From Torulaspora globosa (lineage: Eukaryota > Ascomycota > Saccharomycetes > Saccharomycetales > Saccharomycetaceae): a stretch of 64,000 nt of DNA. Position numbers and translations under genes: made by a program. Under the pieces are notes generated by a model. That model worked only from the letters and a program-made list of their open reading frames with translations, had not been told where the DNA came from and did not search any database. This document shows, in pieces, positions 9,931 to 21,765 of the stretch. The DNA is taken from NCBI RefSeq assembly GCF_014133895.1, contig NC_050730.1, forward strand, positions 558,001 to 622,000. The letters are read 5' to 3'. Each line of letters starts with the position of its first letter. The first letter of the stretch is position 1.

Positions 9931-10719
9931 TCATTTTTTCTTGTGGAATCCGTAGGGTATTATCACATTTGTAGCCATTGTTGAAGTCTTATGTCGGTTA
10001 ATTTGAAGTGTTTTGGCTCGAGCATCAACATTCATCTTCAACAGTCTGTTCAAATTGAACGAGAGCGCTTCTAACTCTCTCGCTAGTTGCAGGTCAAACT
10101 GCTGCTTCTCGAGTTCCCATTTTGTTCTGATTTCATCTTTCTGCTCGTTACTTATCTTCTTGTTCCAAACAAGGCGACACTCCCTGCACATCTTCTGGAA
10201 TCTTTTGGTCAGATTCAGACGGCTTTCCTTTTCATGACTATTTCGAATTGAAATGGAGATTGCATGCCCTGCCATGATACTCCTCTTCTTCAATCTCTCT
10301 TTTCTCTCCTGGAAGCAGATGGTATCATACTTGTGTTTAAACTTATTCCTAAACAACATGTATTCGCTTATTGCTGGAGTCGGAATCTCCAAAATTCTAG
10401 CAAGTTCGTATTTCTTCAGGGCCTTGTAGTCAATCTTCGTGAAGTGAAAGAAGAAAGCATAGTAGAGCCTTTTCTTACTTGCAGACAAGAGATCCCATTC
10501 TTTCCTAATGTATCTTCTGAAGGTATTGCTTTGCTGCCCGCAGCTAAGAAGATCGCTATCCACAAAACCTTCGGAATACTTGCACAGTTCCTTCAGTTTG
10601 GACCAGTAATAATACTGGAATGCAGTAGTGGGCAAATTGTTCAGTTGCCTCTTGAAAGATCCCTTTGATCCATAAAAGATTTTGGAAAGTTGTGCTCCGA
10701 GGACATAGGATGCACGCAT
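9931..10719 (-). CDS. CIM1: Mitochondrial HMG-box-like protein, YOR114W/Cim1 orthologue
   Basis: 262 residues, very basic. Position between TRS33 and AZF1 matches S. cerevisiae YOR114W (CIM1), described as a mitochondrial HMG-box protein that acts against Abf2 on mtDNA copy number. The N-terminus lacks acidic residues over its first ~45 positions, consistent with import into mitochondria. A segment with KEWDLLSASKKRLYYAFF and, about 40 residues later, TPAISEYMLFRNKFKHKYD looks like two weak HMG-box-like units. A Lys/Glu-rich helix fills the C-terminal third. The identification rests mostly on synteny; sequence conservation in this family is low. Confidence 0.82.
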   Translation of the reverse strand: MRASYVLGAQLSKIFYGSKGSFKRQLNNLPTTAFQYYYWSKLKELCKYSEGFVDSDLLSCGQQSNTFRRYIRKEWDLLSASKKRLYYAFFFHFTKIDYKALKKYELARILEIPTPAISEYMLFRNKFKHKYDTICFQERKERLKKRSIMAGHAISISIRNSHEKESRLNLTKRFQKMCRECRLVWNKKISNEQKDEIRTKWELEKQQFDLQLARELEALSFNLNRLLKMNVDARAKTLQINRHKTSTMATNVIIPYGFHKKK

Positions 10720-11122
10720 CGGCTATTTGACCACCAATCGAACTCTTACAGCTTAATCTCTCCGAAGCTTGAATTATAGTTGCTTAAATATCGCTACTGA
10801 TGCCTTCACCTCTTTTCGCGTCTTGTTTACCTTTCGATCGTTCCTTCCTTCGTTACGCGACTGGTCTCTTACGAGATGAGTATATTCAATAAAGTACTCA
10901 TAGGCAACTTCTAGTACAAAAAGCGGCCAAGCAAGACAGCTCAGTCGTCGTCCAGTAAATTCAACTCTATAGACCTCGATCTTGGACGCCATTTGTGGCT
11001 ATTTAGCCCTGATTTTATATGGCTATGAAATTGCCCCAGATCAGATCCATGATGTATTATTACATGCTTGAAGAAAAATGTAGTCGTTATATATACGTAA
11101 GAAATATCACCAAAACATCGCC
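10720..11122. other. AZF1 3' region and CIM1 promoter
   Basis: 403 bp between the end of AZF1 and the start of CIM1, both on the minus strand. It holds one ATG-started 72-codon open frame on the minus strand (10774-10992) of doubtful status, ending 54 bp before the CIM1 ATG. I see no RNA gene or repeat. Confidence 0.5.
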
Positions 11123-13300
11123 CTATCCCTTATAATTAACGTTCTTGAATTGAACCTGTCCCTTCGAAGTATTTCGAGAATCATCAGCGGAGTCGTCCAG
11201 CTTATCCGGTTGATCCAGCGAGAAAGTAAATCCTGTGTTTGTCACGGAAGATGCAGATGATGGGTTTGTGAGAGGTAATGCTGCCGTTTTAGGATCGGAG
11301 TTTGTTTGATTAGCTTGGGGTATGGTAGGGTACCCGTAATTTATTACCGCGTCATTCTTCAGTTCCAGTTGTGGTGAGTTCTGCTGCTGCGATGCTTGCT
11401 GTTGAGGTAGTTGCTGAGTTTTCATCGAGCCTATCTCCCTGGCCGCTAAAGGGTTTTCGAATTGGCTTTTGCTTGGAATGGCCATGGTATGGGGCGGTAC
11501 TTGCTGTTGTTGCCGTAAATCGGTTTGAGTGACTCTGGTACTTCCTTTGCCTCTGCCCTTGATACCTTTGTTGGAATTCTTGTACAATGAGGCAAAATAA
11601 TCGAGTAGTTCCCTCTCCTTTGGAGCCATGTTTTCGTTGGGATCCATTTCAGCCAGTTTCTGAGTTAACTCGTTCAGAGTGTTCAAGTGGAAACGATTCT
11701 GGTGGGCCTTCATGTTACCCAATTGAGTGAAGGTCTTATTGCAACCATCTAACTTACAAATAAACGGCTTCAACTTTTGATGCGTGACGATATGCGCCGC
11801 CAAATTACCCTTTCTCGAGAACCTCTTGCCGCAGAGTTCGCATTCGTAGGGTTTTTCACCTGTGTGTAGCCTTTGATGCGTGCGTAAATTACCACCCTGG
11901 GTGAACCTCTTTCCACAATATTCGCATTGGAAGGGTTTATAACCAATATGCGACCGAACATGGACCTCTAAATGTGTAGACTGTGTGAAAAAACGATGAC
12001 AGTAGGGACATTCGTGTTGTTTAACACCATGAGAACCTTTTGGTTTTTCGACGCCGCCTACCAACTGGTTCGACGGCGGTAAAATATTTGAGTTTTCGTC
12101 GATCAGCAACCTCCCGTCTGCTGTTGTGGGCACTTTCTCGGTGACTCCTTTCTTTCTTGCCTGAATCATTAGCATCAGCTGATCCACTTTAGTGACACCC
12201 AATAGTGGCTTGGAGTCTTCCAACGTCGTGGCATCAGTAGGATCGAGTATGGAGTTTGGTAACTTGGAAAGCGCGTCATGTGTTGGATTAGTTATTAAAT
12301 CGCTTAAGTGTTCTTTGCTGGACCTTTTTTGTCTCTTGACCTCAGGTTCATTGGGCGAAGTACCTTCCACTACTACTTCGTTGTTTGACATCGTTCCCGG
12401 ACTCTGGTTTCCAACATTATACCTTTGATTATCCAAGGTGGCCCTGACCGACGAATCGCGCCTCTTGAACTGGAAATCGAAATCCTCCGGATTAAACTTC
12501 AATGAGTTGTTTCTCGAGCCCAGAAGCGACCCCGCATTGTTACTTGCAAACAAAGTATCGAAATCCTGCGGTTGCTGCGTACCTGCCGCTGACTGAGATG
12601 CACTGGCAGGTGGATTATTATACTTCAAGGGGGGTGTTGACGTGCCGCCAGACAGCGGCACCAACATAGGTGGTTTCATTGGGTTCACAGAAGACTCTCT
12701 CTTGCCCTGCTGCGCCGAGGATAGATTAGCAGGGTGGAAAAACTCCAGGTCAGGAGGCTCGTTCGGACCAAAGTAGATGGAGTTGCGATTCGACGAAGGC
12801 TGTTGCTGCCTATATTGCTGCTGCTGTTGTTGTTGAGAGTTCTGCTGTGACTGTTGCTGCTGAGGAGCCCCGCTCTTGGACGAGAAAGTTGGATTCCTGA
12901 ACCGAGGTGGCATGAACGGCTCCAGCGTCTCGCTCTGTCTACGGATGGTATTAAACTGCTGCTGTGGTTGCTGCTGCTGGGCCGACGGAGGAACCGCCGG
13001 CTGGTTCGACCACAAGTTGTTAACGATGGAAAACCCTCTCCCAATCTGCGACAAATCGTTCGGCCCGCTTATCGAAGGACGCTCCGAAATATTCAGAAAA
13101 GACGAGATGGAAGCATCCGTCGAAAACCTCGGCTGCCCAAAATTCGTAAACATAGAAATCGAATCCTGTCTCGCCTGCTTTCCAGCCTCTCCGCCTGCTC
13201 GCTGTCCGCCTCCATTCGCTCCGCCGACCATCGAGTGTGGATCCTCACTCCCACTACTACCAACAACCAGATTTTTATCCTTCTCAGTGTCTCCGTTCAT
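11123..13300 (-). CDS. AZF1: C2H2 zinc-finger transcription factor Azf1
   Basis: Glucose-responsive activator; in S. cerevisiae it supports CLN3 and, on non-fermentable carbon, cell-wall genes. 725 residues from ATG at 13300 (an in-frame GTG is 3 nt upstream). Four tandem C2H2 fingers occupy about residues 427-537, beginning CPYCHRFF, CEYCGKRF, CELCGKRF and CKLDGCNKTF, joined by TGEKP-type linkers. The rest is low-complexity with poly-Gln runs on both sides (for example residues ~145-165), typical of yeast activators. Shorter than the S. cerevisiae protein, mostly in these low-complexity parts. Located beside CIM1 as in S. cerevisiae. Confidence 0.95.
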   Translation of the reverse strand: MNGDTEKDKNLVVGSSGSEDPHSMVGGANGGGQRAGGEAGKQARQDSISMFTNFGQPRFSTDASISSFLNISERPSISGPNDLSQIGRGFSIVNNLWSNQPAVPPSAQQQQPQQQFNTIRRQSETLEPFMPPRFRNPTFSSKSGAPQQQQSQQNSQQQQQQQYRQQQPSSNRNSIYFGPNEPPDLEFFHPANLSSAQQGKRESSVNPMKPPMLVPLSGGTSTPPLKYNNPPASASQSAAGTQQPQDFDTLFASNNAGSLLGSRNNSLKFNPEDFDFQFKRRDSSVRATLDNQRYNVGNQSPGTMSNNEVVVEGTSPNEPEVKRQKRSSKEHLSDLITNPTHDALSKLPNSILDPTDATTLEDSKPLLGVTKVDQLMLMIQARKKGVTEKVPTTADGRLLIDENSNILPPSNQLVGGVEKPKGSHGVKQHECPYCHRFFTQSTHLEVHVRSHIGYKPFQCEYCGKRFTQGGNLRTHQRLHTGEKPYECELCGKRFSRKGNLAAHIVTHQKLKPFICKLDGCNKTFTQLGNMKAHQNRFHLNTLNELTQKLAEMDPNENMAPKERELLDYFASLYKNSNKGIKGRGKGSTRVTQTDLRQQQQVPPHTMAIPSKSQFENPLAAREIGSMKTQQLPQQQASQQQNSPQLELKNDAVINYGYPTIPQANQTNSDPKTAALPLTNPSSASSVTNTGFTFSLDQPDKLDDSADDSRNTSKGQVQFKNVNYKG

Positions 13301-14213
13301 CACACGACTACACGCTCTGCAATACCATAAACAAACGATCCTCTTTCTTTCCTATCTTTCCTTCTTCCTTCTCGTTAAGACACAATCAACACTGCTGCTG
13401 CCCGGTCCACAACAAGGAAAGAGCTCTCTTGAAAAGGAAAGAACCCTATCGTTTGTCCCTTTCCCCTGTCTCCAGTTACCATCAAATCAATCAACTGCTA
13501 GCTAGTGGTGATTTCTCTGGTTCCCCGGTGCTTGCACCCTGTGCAGGGTAACCCCACTCCTATATATACTGAGCGATCGATCAACGCCGCAACAAGTGTA
13601 ACTTGGATAAACGAAAGAACCCTGATGGGCAACGACACTTGTCATCTGTATATCTTGATCTCTTGGAGCTTCTGAGTACTTGGCATTGCGTAGTCTCGGT
13701 CATCCTAGTCGCAGGCGAAACAACTACGAAATTCAACAAAGTTCTACGGAGATATAGCATCCAAGTCTTGTGTGATATTTACATTAATTCGTTGTACTTA
13801 CCATGGTTAAGCGGCCAATCTGCGCAAGACGGCAATCAATGGCGTGTCGACGAAACGACGTTCAGTTTTCCCGCCGAAACTACGCTCGCTTCGCCAGGAT
13901 TTCGCTGAACCCGTTCGCTATATCTCGCGCGTTGTAGCGCTCGTAGCAGTATTCCCTTGTTGATGCCATCGGGATCTTGTGTTCCAGTGGCTGCAGACGA
14001 CATAGACACCCCGTTTCTCGCATTCTCGACGTTCCATTCAACGCAGCAAGCATCTGTTCTGTCATGCCGGCGTTGTTCAGCAGCGAGAAGCTCACAAGCT
14101 GCTGTCTGGCGTCCGGCGAATCCAACACTACAAGCCTTGCCGGCCTCCAGCCTGCCAAGACCACTGTCTTCAGACCTCTTGATGGTTCTTCAACGGCTTG
14201 GCAAAAGAGCACG

Positions 14214-14222
14214 CCGGGTAAC
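14214..14222 (+). promoter_or_regulatory. Reb1 site upstream of RPC19
   Basis: CCGGGTAAC is a full match to the Reb1 core (CCGGGTAA), 111 bp before the RPC19 ATG. Reb1 is a general regulatory factor that clears nucleosomes from promoters. Confidence 0.55.
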
Positions 14223-14265
14223 CTCTTCTTACGCTGCGAATCTAAAAATTGGCCAACTAACCAGG

Positions 14266-14271
14266 CTCATC
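14266..14271 (-). promoter_or_regulatory. PAC motif upstream of RPC19
   Basis: CTCATC (GATGAG on the other strand) lies 62 bp upstream of the RPC19 start. An A-tract (AAAAATT, 14244-14250) that partly fits RRPE precedes it. PAC was named for genes of RNA polymerases A and C, which fits RPC19. Confidence 0.5.
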
Positions 14272-14332
14272 TAGCAGAACAGCTCCGCAGAGGCAGCAGT
14301 GGGTGTGGCAGCGGTCCAGTTAGCGGTGCAGT

Positions 14333-14725
14333 ATGGCTGAAGAAGAGACACAACCGCGCAAGAACGACGAGGCAGCCGCGGACGCGGCTGCCGAAGAGGT
14401 CGAGGACCAAGAGGACGACCTCGACAGAGAAAAGATAAAATTGCTGCCCCAGGCAACGTCGGAAGACGGTACTTGCGCGTCGTTCCAGATCACAGAAGAG
14501 GACCACACGCTTGGCAACGCTCTACGCTACATGATTATGAAGAACCCCGAAGTCGAATTTTGCGGCTACTCGATCCCGCATCCTTCGGAAAACCTGCTGA
14601 ACCTAAGAATACAGACCTACGGCGGGTGCACCGCAGTGGAAGCGCTCCAGAAGGGCCTCGCAGACCTGATGGACCTCTGCGATGTGGTCGAGGACAAGTT
14701 CACGCAGCGGATTCGAGAATTGTAG
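14333..14725 (+). CDS. RPC19: RNA polymerase I and III shared subunit AC19
   Basis: AC19 pairs with AC40 in the assembly core of RNA polymerases I and III, the counterpart of Rpb11 and of bacterial alpha. 130 residues: an acidic N-terminal tail of about 40, then the Rpb11-like dimerisation fold starting at FQITEEDHTLGNALRYMI and running through VEFCGYSIPHPSE and LNLRIQT. Somewhat shorter than the S. cerevisiae subunit because of the N-terminal tail. Upstream Reb1 and PAC motifs suggest ribosome-biogenesis regulation, shared with DBP2, 163 bp downstream. Confidence 0.96.
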   Translation: MAEEETQPRKNDEAAADAAAEEVEDQEDDLDREKIKLLPQATSEDGTCASFQITEEDHTLGNALRYMIMKNPEVEFCGYSIPHPSENLLNLRIQTYGGCTAVEALQKGLADLMDLCDVVEDKFTQRIREL

Positions 14726-14766
14726 ATTTTAGATTTGTTAACAGTGGGCTTTTCTTTTTTGGCAGT

Positions 14767-14779
14767 TGAAAAATTTTTT
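14767..14779 (+). promoter_or_regulatory. RRPE element upstream of DBP2
   Basis: TGAAAAATTTTTT matches the ribosomal-RNA-processing element core (TGAAAATTTT-like), 110 bp before the DBP2 ATG. Stb3 is the known binder in S. cerevisiae. A GCGATGCC a few bases downstream is an imperfect PAC. Confidence 0.5.
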
Positions 14780-14810
14780 GGCAGGCGATGCCCTCTGAGA
14801 TGGCCTCTAG

Positions 14811-17076
<2,266 letters not shown>

Positions 17077-17188
17077 GCAATCAATACTCTTTCCAGTCGC
17101 TCAACTGTACTTTAGCTTTTGCAAATTATAATTCGTCTGTCTCGTCCCATTATATAAGTGTATCATATTAGAGTAACAAAGCTGATTT

Positions 17189-19393
17189 TTACCATTCACC
17201 GATCCACGCATCGTCGTCCTCCTCGTCATCGATGGCTTTTCGCTCTGCAGGTTTTCCTTTCTGCGGTCTCGTTGAGTTCACGGTGCTTTTCAAGCGATGG
17301 GCCCTAGACTTTGAAGATATCATACTGTTGGCCGATCTTTTAGTAGTGTTTGTGGCCGTTTTGGGTACGTTCGTCATAGTTGGAATAGACGCCTCGTTCT
17401 CTTGGATTGCTGCATCTTCATCCCAGAAATTTTGATCGTCCCACGCATCCTCATCCAAGTCTTGATTCAACTCGTCGTTCCAAAATGTTTCGACCGCAAC
17501 AGGTGTTGCATTCGCACCATTCGCTGGCTTTGCATTGGTAAAGTCCCTTCCATTGTCACTATGTAAGCCATCCCACCCAGCGTCTTGTGTTCTTTCTCCA
17601 TTGATTCTCCACTCATCTTCTTGAGCAGTCTTTGTCTGCTCAAGAGTTAGTTCTGGCATCGCAGTGAGCATTAACGTGTCCATGAACTGTTTCACGAGCT
17701 CAGAGTCATCCGCATTTTCATCTACTTCGCCATACTGGTCAAAATCGATGTCCTCTGCATCGAACTCGTTAGTGCTGATTTCTTGAAGAGCCTTTGCTTC
17801 ATTTTCCAATTTATCCAGATATATTTGGAACAGATTTTTGGCTTTACGTCGCACAAGCGGGTCTTTATCTAGTAATCCTGGAGCGATGACAGTTAAGATC
17901 TTATTGGCAATGGTGCTGACGTCGAAAAGATCGATAGATTTAGCTAGTCCATGCAGTGCGGCCAACCTAGGCTTCGTTACAGGATCTTTCAAGGATTTCG
18001 TATAAGCAGTGGCTAAAATATTAGACCTGTTTCCTGAGGACTTAGAAAGCAGCGTTGAAATTTGCGTTATAATTATTACGGTCCAAGTTCGGATCTCAAC
18101 GTCAACATCGACTTGAGTTTTTGCCAAATATCTCAAAAGTTCATTGTTTAGCTGCCGTTCGGTGATAAACGGTACAATAGTGGGAATACTTTTCAGCGTT
18201 TGTAAACGCAATGTTTTGTCGGAATCGGCCATACCTTGAATAAAGTGTGGATAAATTTTGGCAGAAATCTCATTTTTATTCAAATGCTTGCTGATCTTAG
18301 GCAAGTAGATCAGCAATAGGAACCTTATTTGTCTATCGGTTAATCCGAAACTGTCATAAATTAGTTGCTTCGAGTTATCAGGAAAGTATCCTTTCACAAC
18401 GCTAACATCGAGGAAAGTGGCTAGAAGCGGGATGATTCTCGCTACTGCGGAGGCCACGTTTCCCTGGTTTGTGATGAGCCACTTGATAATATCGGTAATC
18501 TCCGGAATGATCAAACCTTCCAAGAAGTTTGGCGATGAGTTGTGGTATAAATCTCTGTTTTCAAAGAAGGAGTTTTGCAGATGTGTCATTGCGACCAATT
18601 TTTCCTGTGGCTCCTTGATATGAAGCTCTTTCAGATGCTGATAAACTTCGATCAAAGGGTTCAATTTCCACGTCTCCGTGGACTGTAATTTGTTCATGAA
18701 GCTTCTAATAGTTGATTTCCCCGCGGCCAAAGCCTGCAATGACGTCTGCCAATCCTTGGGCACCATGGTTCTCCCACCAAAGATCTGGCTGATTAGACTG
18801 CTCAACTGTATGGCGTCAATTTTTCTGTAATTTCTCTCCGACGGACTAGAGTTTCCAACAAGACTTGAATAAGCAGAGACTCTATCCAAGAACTGATCTG
18901 GATCATCTATTTCGGTAACTCTGGCACACAGTTCAAGCCCAAACAGTAACCACTGCCCTTTAGAGTCGATGAAGATGGATCCTTTGCCTATTGTCCCAAG
19001 CACAAAGGAGTCCAAGAACTGCAAAGTGGTCATGATCTGATAGATTCCCAGTTCCAACGACTCTGCATTTCTTCGCAGAGATGCAATCTCGTCCCAAGGA
19101 AACGGTATGACACGTTCAGTGATGATGAACGTCGATTGTGGATCAGAGTCAAAGATCTCCAAAACGCCACAAAGCCCAGGAATCTTCAAAACCTTCGATT
19201 TATGAATGGCATTGGCAATTAACGACTCATTCTGCGGTGATCTGATGGCTTTAAAAGCAGTGATCGGCAACGAATCTGACTTTCGTAAACCATTGAAAGC
19301 TTGCCACAGGTTGCTCTCATAAACCGGCTTCTCTTCCAGAGTATACGGAAACTGGAAGTTCGATAGCGATTTAAACAGGTTAATGAAACTCAT
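17189..19393 (-). CDS. CEX1: Cytosolic tRNA export factor Cex1 (SCY1-like)
   Basis: Collects aminoacylated tRNA from the export receptor Los1 at the cytoplasmic face of the nuclear pore and passes it to eEF1A; family of SCYL1 proteins. 734 residues from ATG at 19393 (MSFINLF); an in-frame TTG 18 nt upstream is not used. The first ~280 residues form a kinase-like domain without the usual HRD and DFG catalytic motifs, so a pseudokinase. HEAT-type helical repeats follow (about 300-530), then an acidic tail ending in DDDAWIGEW. Position next to AZF1 genes matches YOR112W. Confidence 0.93.
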   Translation of the reverse strand: MSFINLFKSLSNFQFPYTLEEKPVYESNLWQAFNGLRKSDSLPITAFKAIRSPQNESLIANAIHKSKVLKIPGLCGVLEIFDSDPQSTFIITERVIPFPWDEIASLRRNAESLELGIYQIMTTLQFLDSFVLGTIGKGSIFIDSKGQWLLFGLELCARVTEIDDPDQFLDRVSAYSSLVGNSSPSERNYRKIDAIQLSSLISQIFGGRTMVPKDWQTSLQALAAGKSTIRSFMNKLQSTETWKLNPLIEVYQHLKELHIKEPQEKLVAMTHLQNSFFENRDLYHNSSPNFLEGLIIPEITDIIKWLITNQGNVASAVARIIPLLATFLDVSVVKGYFPDNSKQLIYDSFGLTDRQIRFLLLIYLPKISKHLNKNEISAKIYPHFIQGMADSDKTLRLQTLKSIPTIVPFITERQLNNELLRYLAKTQVDVDVEIRTWTVIIITQISTLLSKSSGNRSNILATAYTKSLKDPVTKPRLAALHGLAKSIDLFDVSTIANKILTVIAPGLLDKDPLVRRKAKNLFQIYLDKLENEAKALQEISTNEFDAEDIDFDQYGEVDENADDSELVKQFMDTLMLTAMPELTLEQTKTAQEDEWRINGERTQDAGWDGLHSDNGRDFTNAKPANGANATPVAVETFWNDELNQDLDEDAWDDQNFWDEDAAIQENEASIPTMTNVPKTATNTTKRSANSMISSKSRAHRLKSTVNSTRPQKGKPAERKAIDDEEDDDAWIGEW

Positions 19394-19613
19394 ACTGCTC
19401 CGTTCGTCCAACTGACTCTCTGTTTCACCGGTGATAACGCAAGAGTTGATCTAAGCAATGACAACAATGAAGAGGCCCTGTAGAGAGTAAACCTCACATG
19501 ACTGGCTCTCGTCCTGTTAAATTATAACTAAATGGCTAATAGATACGTTCTATCTACTGATGATGTGGTTCTATAGTACAGTGGAAGAATAGAAAGATGG
19601 ACAACCGCATATC

Positions 19614-19994
19614 TCACAAGTTGTTGGCAAAGTAGTAAGCGACGACAAAGAACACGATGGCACATGCAATGACCAGTTTACCACTTCCTTCGCCTCCAGT
19701 AGTGTGGCTGCCCTGAGCAGACGTCTCTGGAGTATCAACTTCGACTGGCTTGCTGTTGATGTCGACTCTGCCGACACACAAACCGTTCAAAACTTTCAAA
19801 GCCTCTTCGGAATGGCCAATGTCTCTGAACGGATCGCTAGCATCCTGTCCGGCTAGATCGAGAATGATCTCGTCACCACCTGGATGCTCGTCCAAAAATT
19901 TGGTGACATCGTAGACCTTGCCATCGACGACAATCCAGATATCTTCGGCAGAGTTGTGTTCGGCGATTTGTTGGTAGGTGTAGACGTTGGACAT
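19614..19994 (-). CDS. CYB5: Cytochrome b5
   Basis: ER-anchored haem protein that passes electrons to lipid enzymes of sterol and sphingolipid synthesis. 126 residues from ATG at 19994, chosen because the product begins directly with the domain (MSNVYTYQQIAEHN); the frame stays open upstream but would add an unlikely Tyr/Ile repeat. Haem ligands are His37 in DEHPGGDE and His61 in DIGHSEEA. A hydrophobic tail anchor (about 104-124) ends the protein. Corresponds to YNL111C, beside NOP15 as in S. cerevisiae. Confidence 0.96.
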   Translation of the reverse strand: MSNVYTYQQIAEHNSAEDIWIVVDGKVYDVTKFLDEHPGGDEIILDLAGQDASDPFRDIGHSEEALKVLNGLCVGRVDINSKPVEVDTPETSAQGSHTTGGEGSGKLVIACAIVFFVVAYYFANNL

Positions 19995-20275
19995 TGCAGT
20001 TGGGCTTTCTGAGCGATAGTGTTCGGTTAAGCAAACTTTAAGCTTGTATCTCAAACTCTTTGAGCTTGATCTGTTGTAGATATATATGTAAATATACGTT
20101 CGATGTCCTGTAAAGACCGACAAACGACAGCGAGACGAATCCTACCTATTATACGAGTCGTTTATCCAACGGCTTGGTCCAACAAGCGAAAGAAGCGATA
20201 ACTGCGCGACGATCACGAGGCGACGCAAGGCTTTAATATACAAATTTTATCGATTACTTAGAGCGACGAGGAATT

Positions 20276-20944
20276 TCACCACGTGAATTGGATGCCAGCC
20301 TTGTCGAGTTGGCGCATCCTCTCGTCGTGTTTGGCTTTGGCTTTCTCTTTCAGCTGGTCTGCGGATTTCTTGACAGCTGTGTGCTGGAAGGCTCTCTTCC
20401 TGTACTTGTACAGTTTTTCAATCTTGGAGCCTTTTGGTAGAAGACGTACCTGCAGCAGATGTCCCATGATCAGATAGTTATTCATTGTCTCTTGGGCAAC
20501 CCTGGCGTCGTCCTTGTTGGCGAATTCGACGAAACCGTAATGTCTAGAGTTCCCGCTCTTTTTGTTGCGTGCCAGCCTCACCTCCTTCAAGTCGCCAAAC
20601 TGCGAAAAGTACTTACTGAGTTCTTTTTCATGGAAACCGTGGGGCAGTCTGCTCACGTAGATGATCGCAGAATACTCGGTCGAGCTGCTGTCCTTGTTGC
20701 TGGAGCTCTTTTGGTTTTTCTTTTTGAGATCTAGCTTTTTGATCTTGTGTGTCGACCCGTTTTCGTCCTCATCGCCCGACGAAAGGCCTTCGATGTCGTC
20801 GTCATCTGAATCAGCGGCCGATTCGTCTGATTCATCGGACTGCGAAGCTGCAACGCTCGTGAGCTCCTTTTCGGCATTCTCTGTCGCTTCTTGCGGCTCC
20901 TGCTCTAGCTTTTTCGAGGCCTTCTTCGACACCTTCTTGACCAT
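20276..20944 (-). CDS. NOP15: 60S ribosome biogenesis RRM protein Nop15
   Basis: Nucleolar assembly factor for the large subunit that binds near ITS2, with Cic1 and Nop7. 222 residues. An acidic/basic N-terminal tail (about 1-85) precedes one RRM: RNP2 is IIYVSRL and RNP1 is HYGFVEFA, spanning about 90-170. A basic helix with KAKHDERMRQL ends the protein. Length fits the S. cerevisiae protein. PAC and RRPE sites lie upstream. Confidence 0.95.
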   Translation of the reverse strand: MVKKVSKKASKKLEQEPQEATENAEKELTSVAASQSDESDESAADSDDDDIEGLSSGDEDENGSTHKIKKLDLKKKNQKSSSNKDSSSTEYSAIIYVSRLPHGFHEKELSKYFSQFGDLKEVRLARNKKSGNSRHYGFVEFANKDDARVAQETMNNYLIMGHLLQVRLLPKGSKIEKLYKYRKRAFQHTAVKKSADQLKEKAKAKHDERMRQLDKAGIQFTW

Positions 20945-21021
20945 CGTGTGAGTGTCCCGACTGGCTACGATCTTGGTGCTGGCACCCTCAGATTGGTCAG
21001 CTAATAAGCTGTCTGGGTCGA

Positions 21022-21053
21022 GATGAGATGAGCACCGTATACCGAAAAATTTT
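21022..21053 (-). promoter_or_regulatory. PAC and RRPE elements of NOP15
   Basis: Two overlapping GATGAG cores (21022-21027 and 21027-21032) and GAAAAATTTT (21044-21053) lie 78-110 bp upstream of the NOP15 ATG. This PAC plus RRPE pair marks ribosome-biogenesis promoters in yeast. Confidence 0.6.
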
Positions 21054-21087
21054 GCATCGCGTCATACGACTCTCGTGCTTAATGCAG

Positions 21088-21765
21088 CTAGCTATTCAGC
21101 TCTTGATAGATGGCTTGGAAGGTCCTGTTCAGTGGTAAGCCGACGACGTTGTTGTAGTCGCCGTTGATTGTCTTTATTACGATACCACTGATGCCCTGGA
21201 TCATTAGTCCTCCGGCTACCGCAACGCCTTCACCGCTCTCGACGTACTCTTCGAGCAGCTCGATTGGTATCTGGCCATCGCAATACAGCTCTGTGATCTC
21301 GTGGAAAGGATCACGTATGTCGTAGTTCTTGCCGTCCCGCCACCGGATTACAGTGACCGCTGTTGCGACTCTCAGCGGGTGACCTTTGTCGGAGTAACAA
21401 AATTTCTTCAGATTGGCCAATTGAGCATCCTTGGTGCCTGGCTTTTCATAGATGATATTATCCGTGTCAATCACAATCGTATCTGCACATATGATCAGTT
21501 TTTCCTTGGGGTCTTTCGCATCATTCTGGGCCTCCAGATCTTTGGCGATCCCTTGTGCTTTGCAGAAGGAAGTGTCACGAACGTAGCGGATCGGATCGTT
21601 CCTGTAGAGAGCCTTATCCAAGTCCTCTTCAAATGACGGCTTCATAAGCTTCAAGTCGCGGAGCCCCATGACATCGTGGAGGATCTGATATCTTCTAGGC
21701 GATGAACTTGCCAAAATTACATCAAACTTGTTTTGTATTTGCTCGGATATGGTAGTCGATGGCAT
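21088..21765 (-). CDS. Maf-family nucleotide pyrophosphatase, YOR111W orthologue
   Basis: Maf proteins hydrolyse non-canonical or surplus nucleoside triphosphates to the monophosphate; the S. cerevisiae member YOR111W is little studied. 225 residues from ATG at 21765 (a TTG 24 nt upstream is not likely). Family motifs are present: LASSSPRRYQIL near the N-terminus, ICADTIVI with the catalytic Asp, EKPGTKDAQ, VESGEGVAVAGGLMIQG and GDYNNVVGLPL. These match the substrate-binding and metal-binding loops of the family, so the enzyme looks active. It lies between NOP15 and TFC7. Confidence 0.92.
   Translation of the reverse strand: MPSTTISEQIQNKFDVILASSSPRRYQILHDVMGLRDLKLMKPSFEEDLDKALYRNDPIRYVRDTSFCKAQGIAKDLEAQNDAKDPKEKLIICADTIVIDTDNIIYEKPGTKDAQLANLKKFCYSDKGHPLRVATAVTVIRWRDGKNYDIRDPFHEITELYCDGQIPIELLEEYVESGEGVAVAGGLMIQGISGIVIKTINGDYNNVVGLPLNRTFQAIYQELNS

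Larger units (their letters stand above)
13301..14332. other. Long divergent promoter region, AZF1/RPC19
   Basis: About 1 kb with no supported gene, the second longest gap in the window. Nearest AZF1 it is pyrimidine-rich on the plus strand and holds a TATATATA at 13561-13568, 261 bp upstream of the AZF1 start. The RPC19 side has Reb1, A-tract and PAC-type sites. Several short open frames (13603-13908 plus; 13880-14212 minus) lack a good start codon or family resemblance. A tRNA-like A box near 13803 has no matching B box. Confidence 0.5.

Noticed and set aside
13800..13870. tRNA-like A box (TGGTTAAGCGG)
   Set aside because: No B box at a fitting distance and no acceptor-stem pairing.
13603..13908. 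101-codon plus-strand frame in the AZF1/RPC19 gap
   Set aside because: No ATG-supported start of good context, no domain, no synteny counterpart.
13880..14212. 110-codon minus-strand frame between AZF1 and RPC19
   Set aside because: It starts at GTG; extending upstream gives a stop without an ATG. The first ATG would leave only 60 codons. The composition resembles no family I know.
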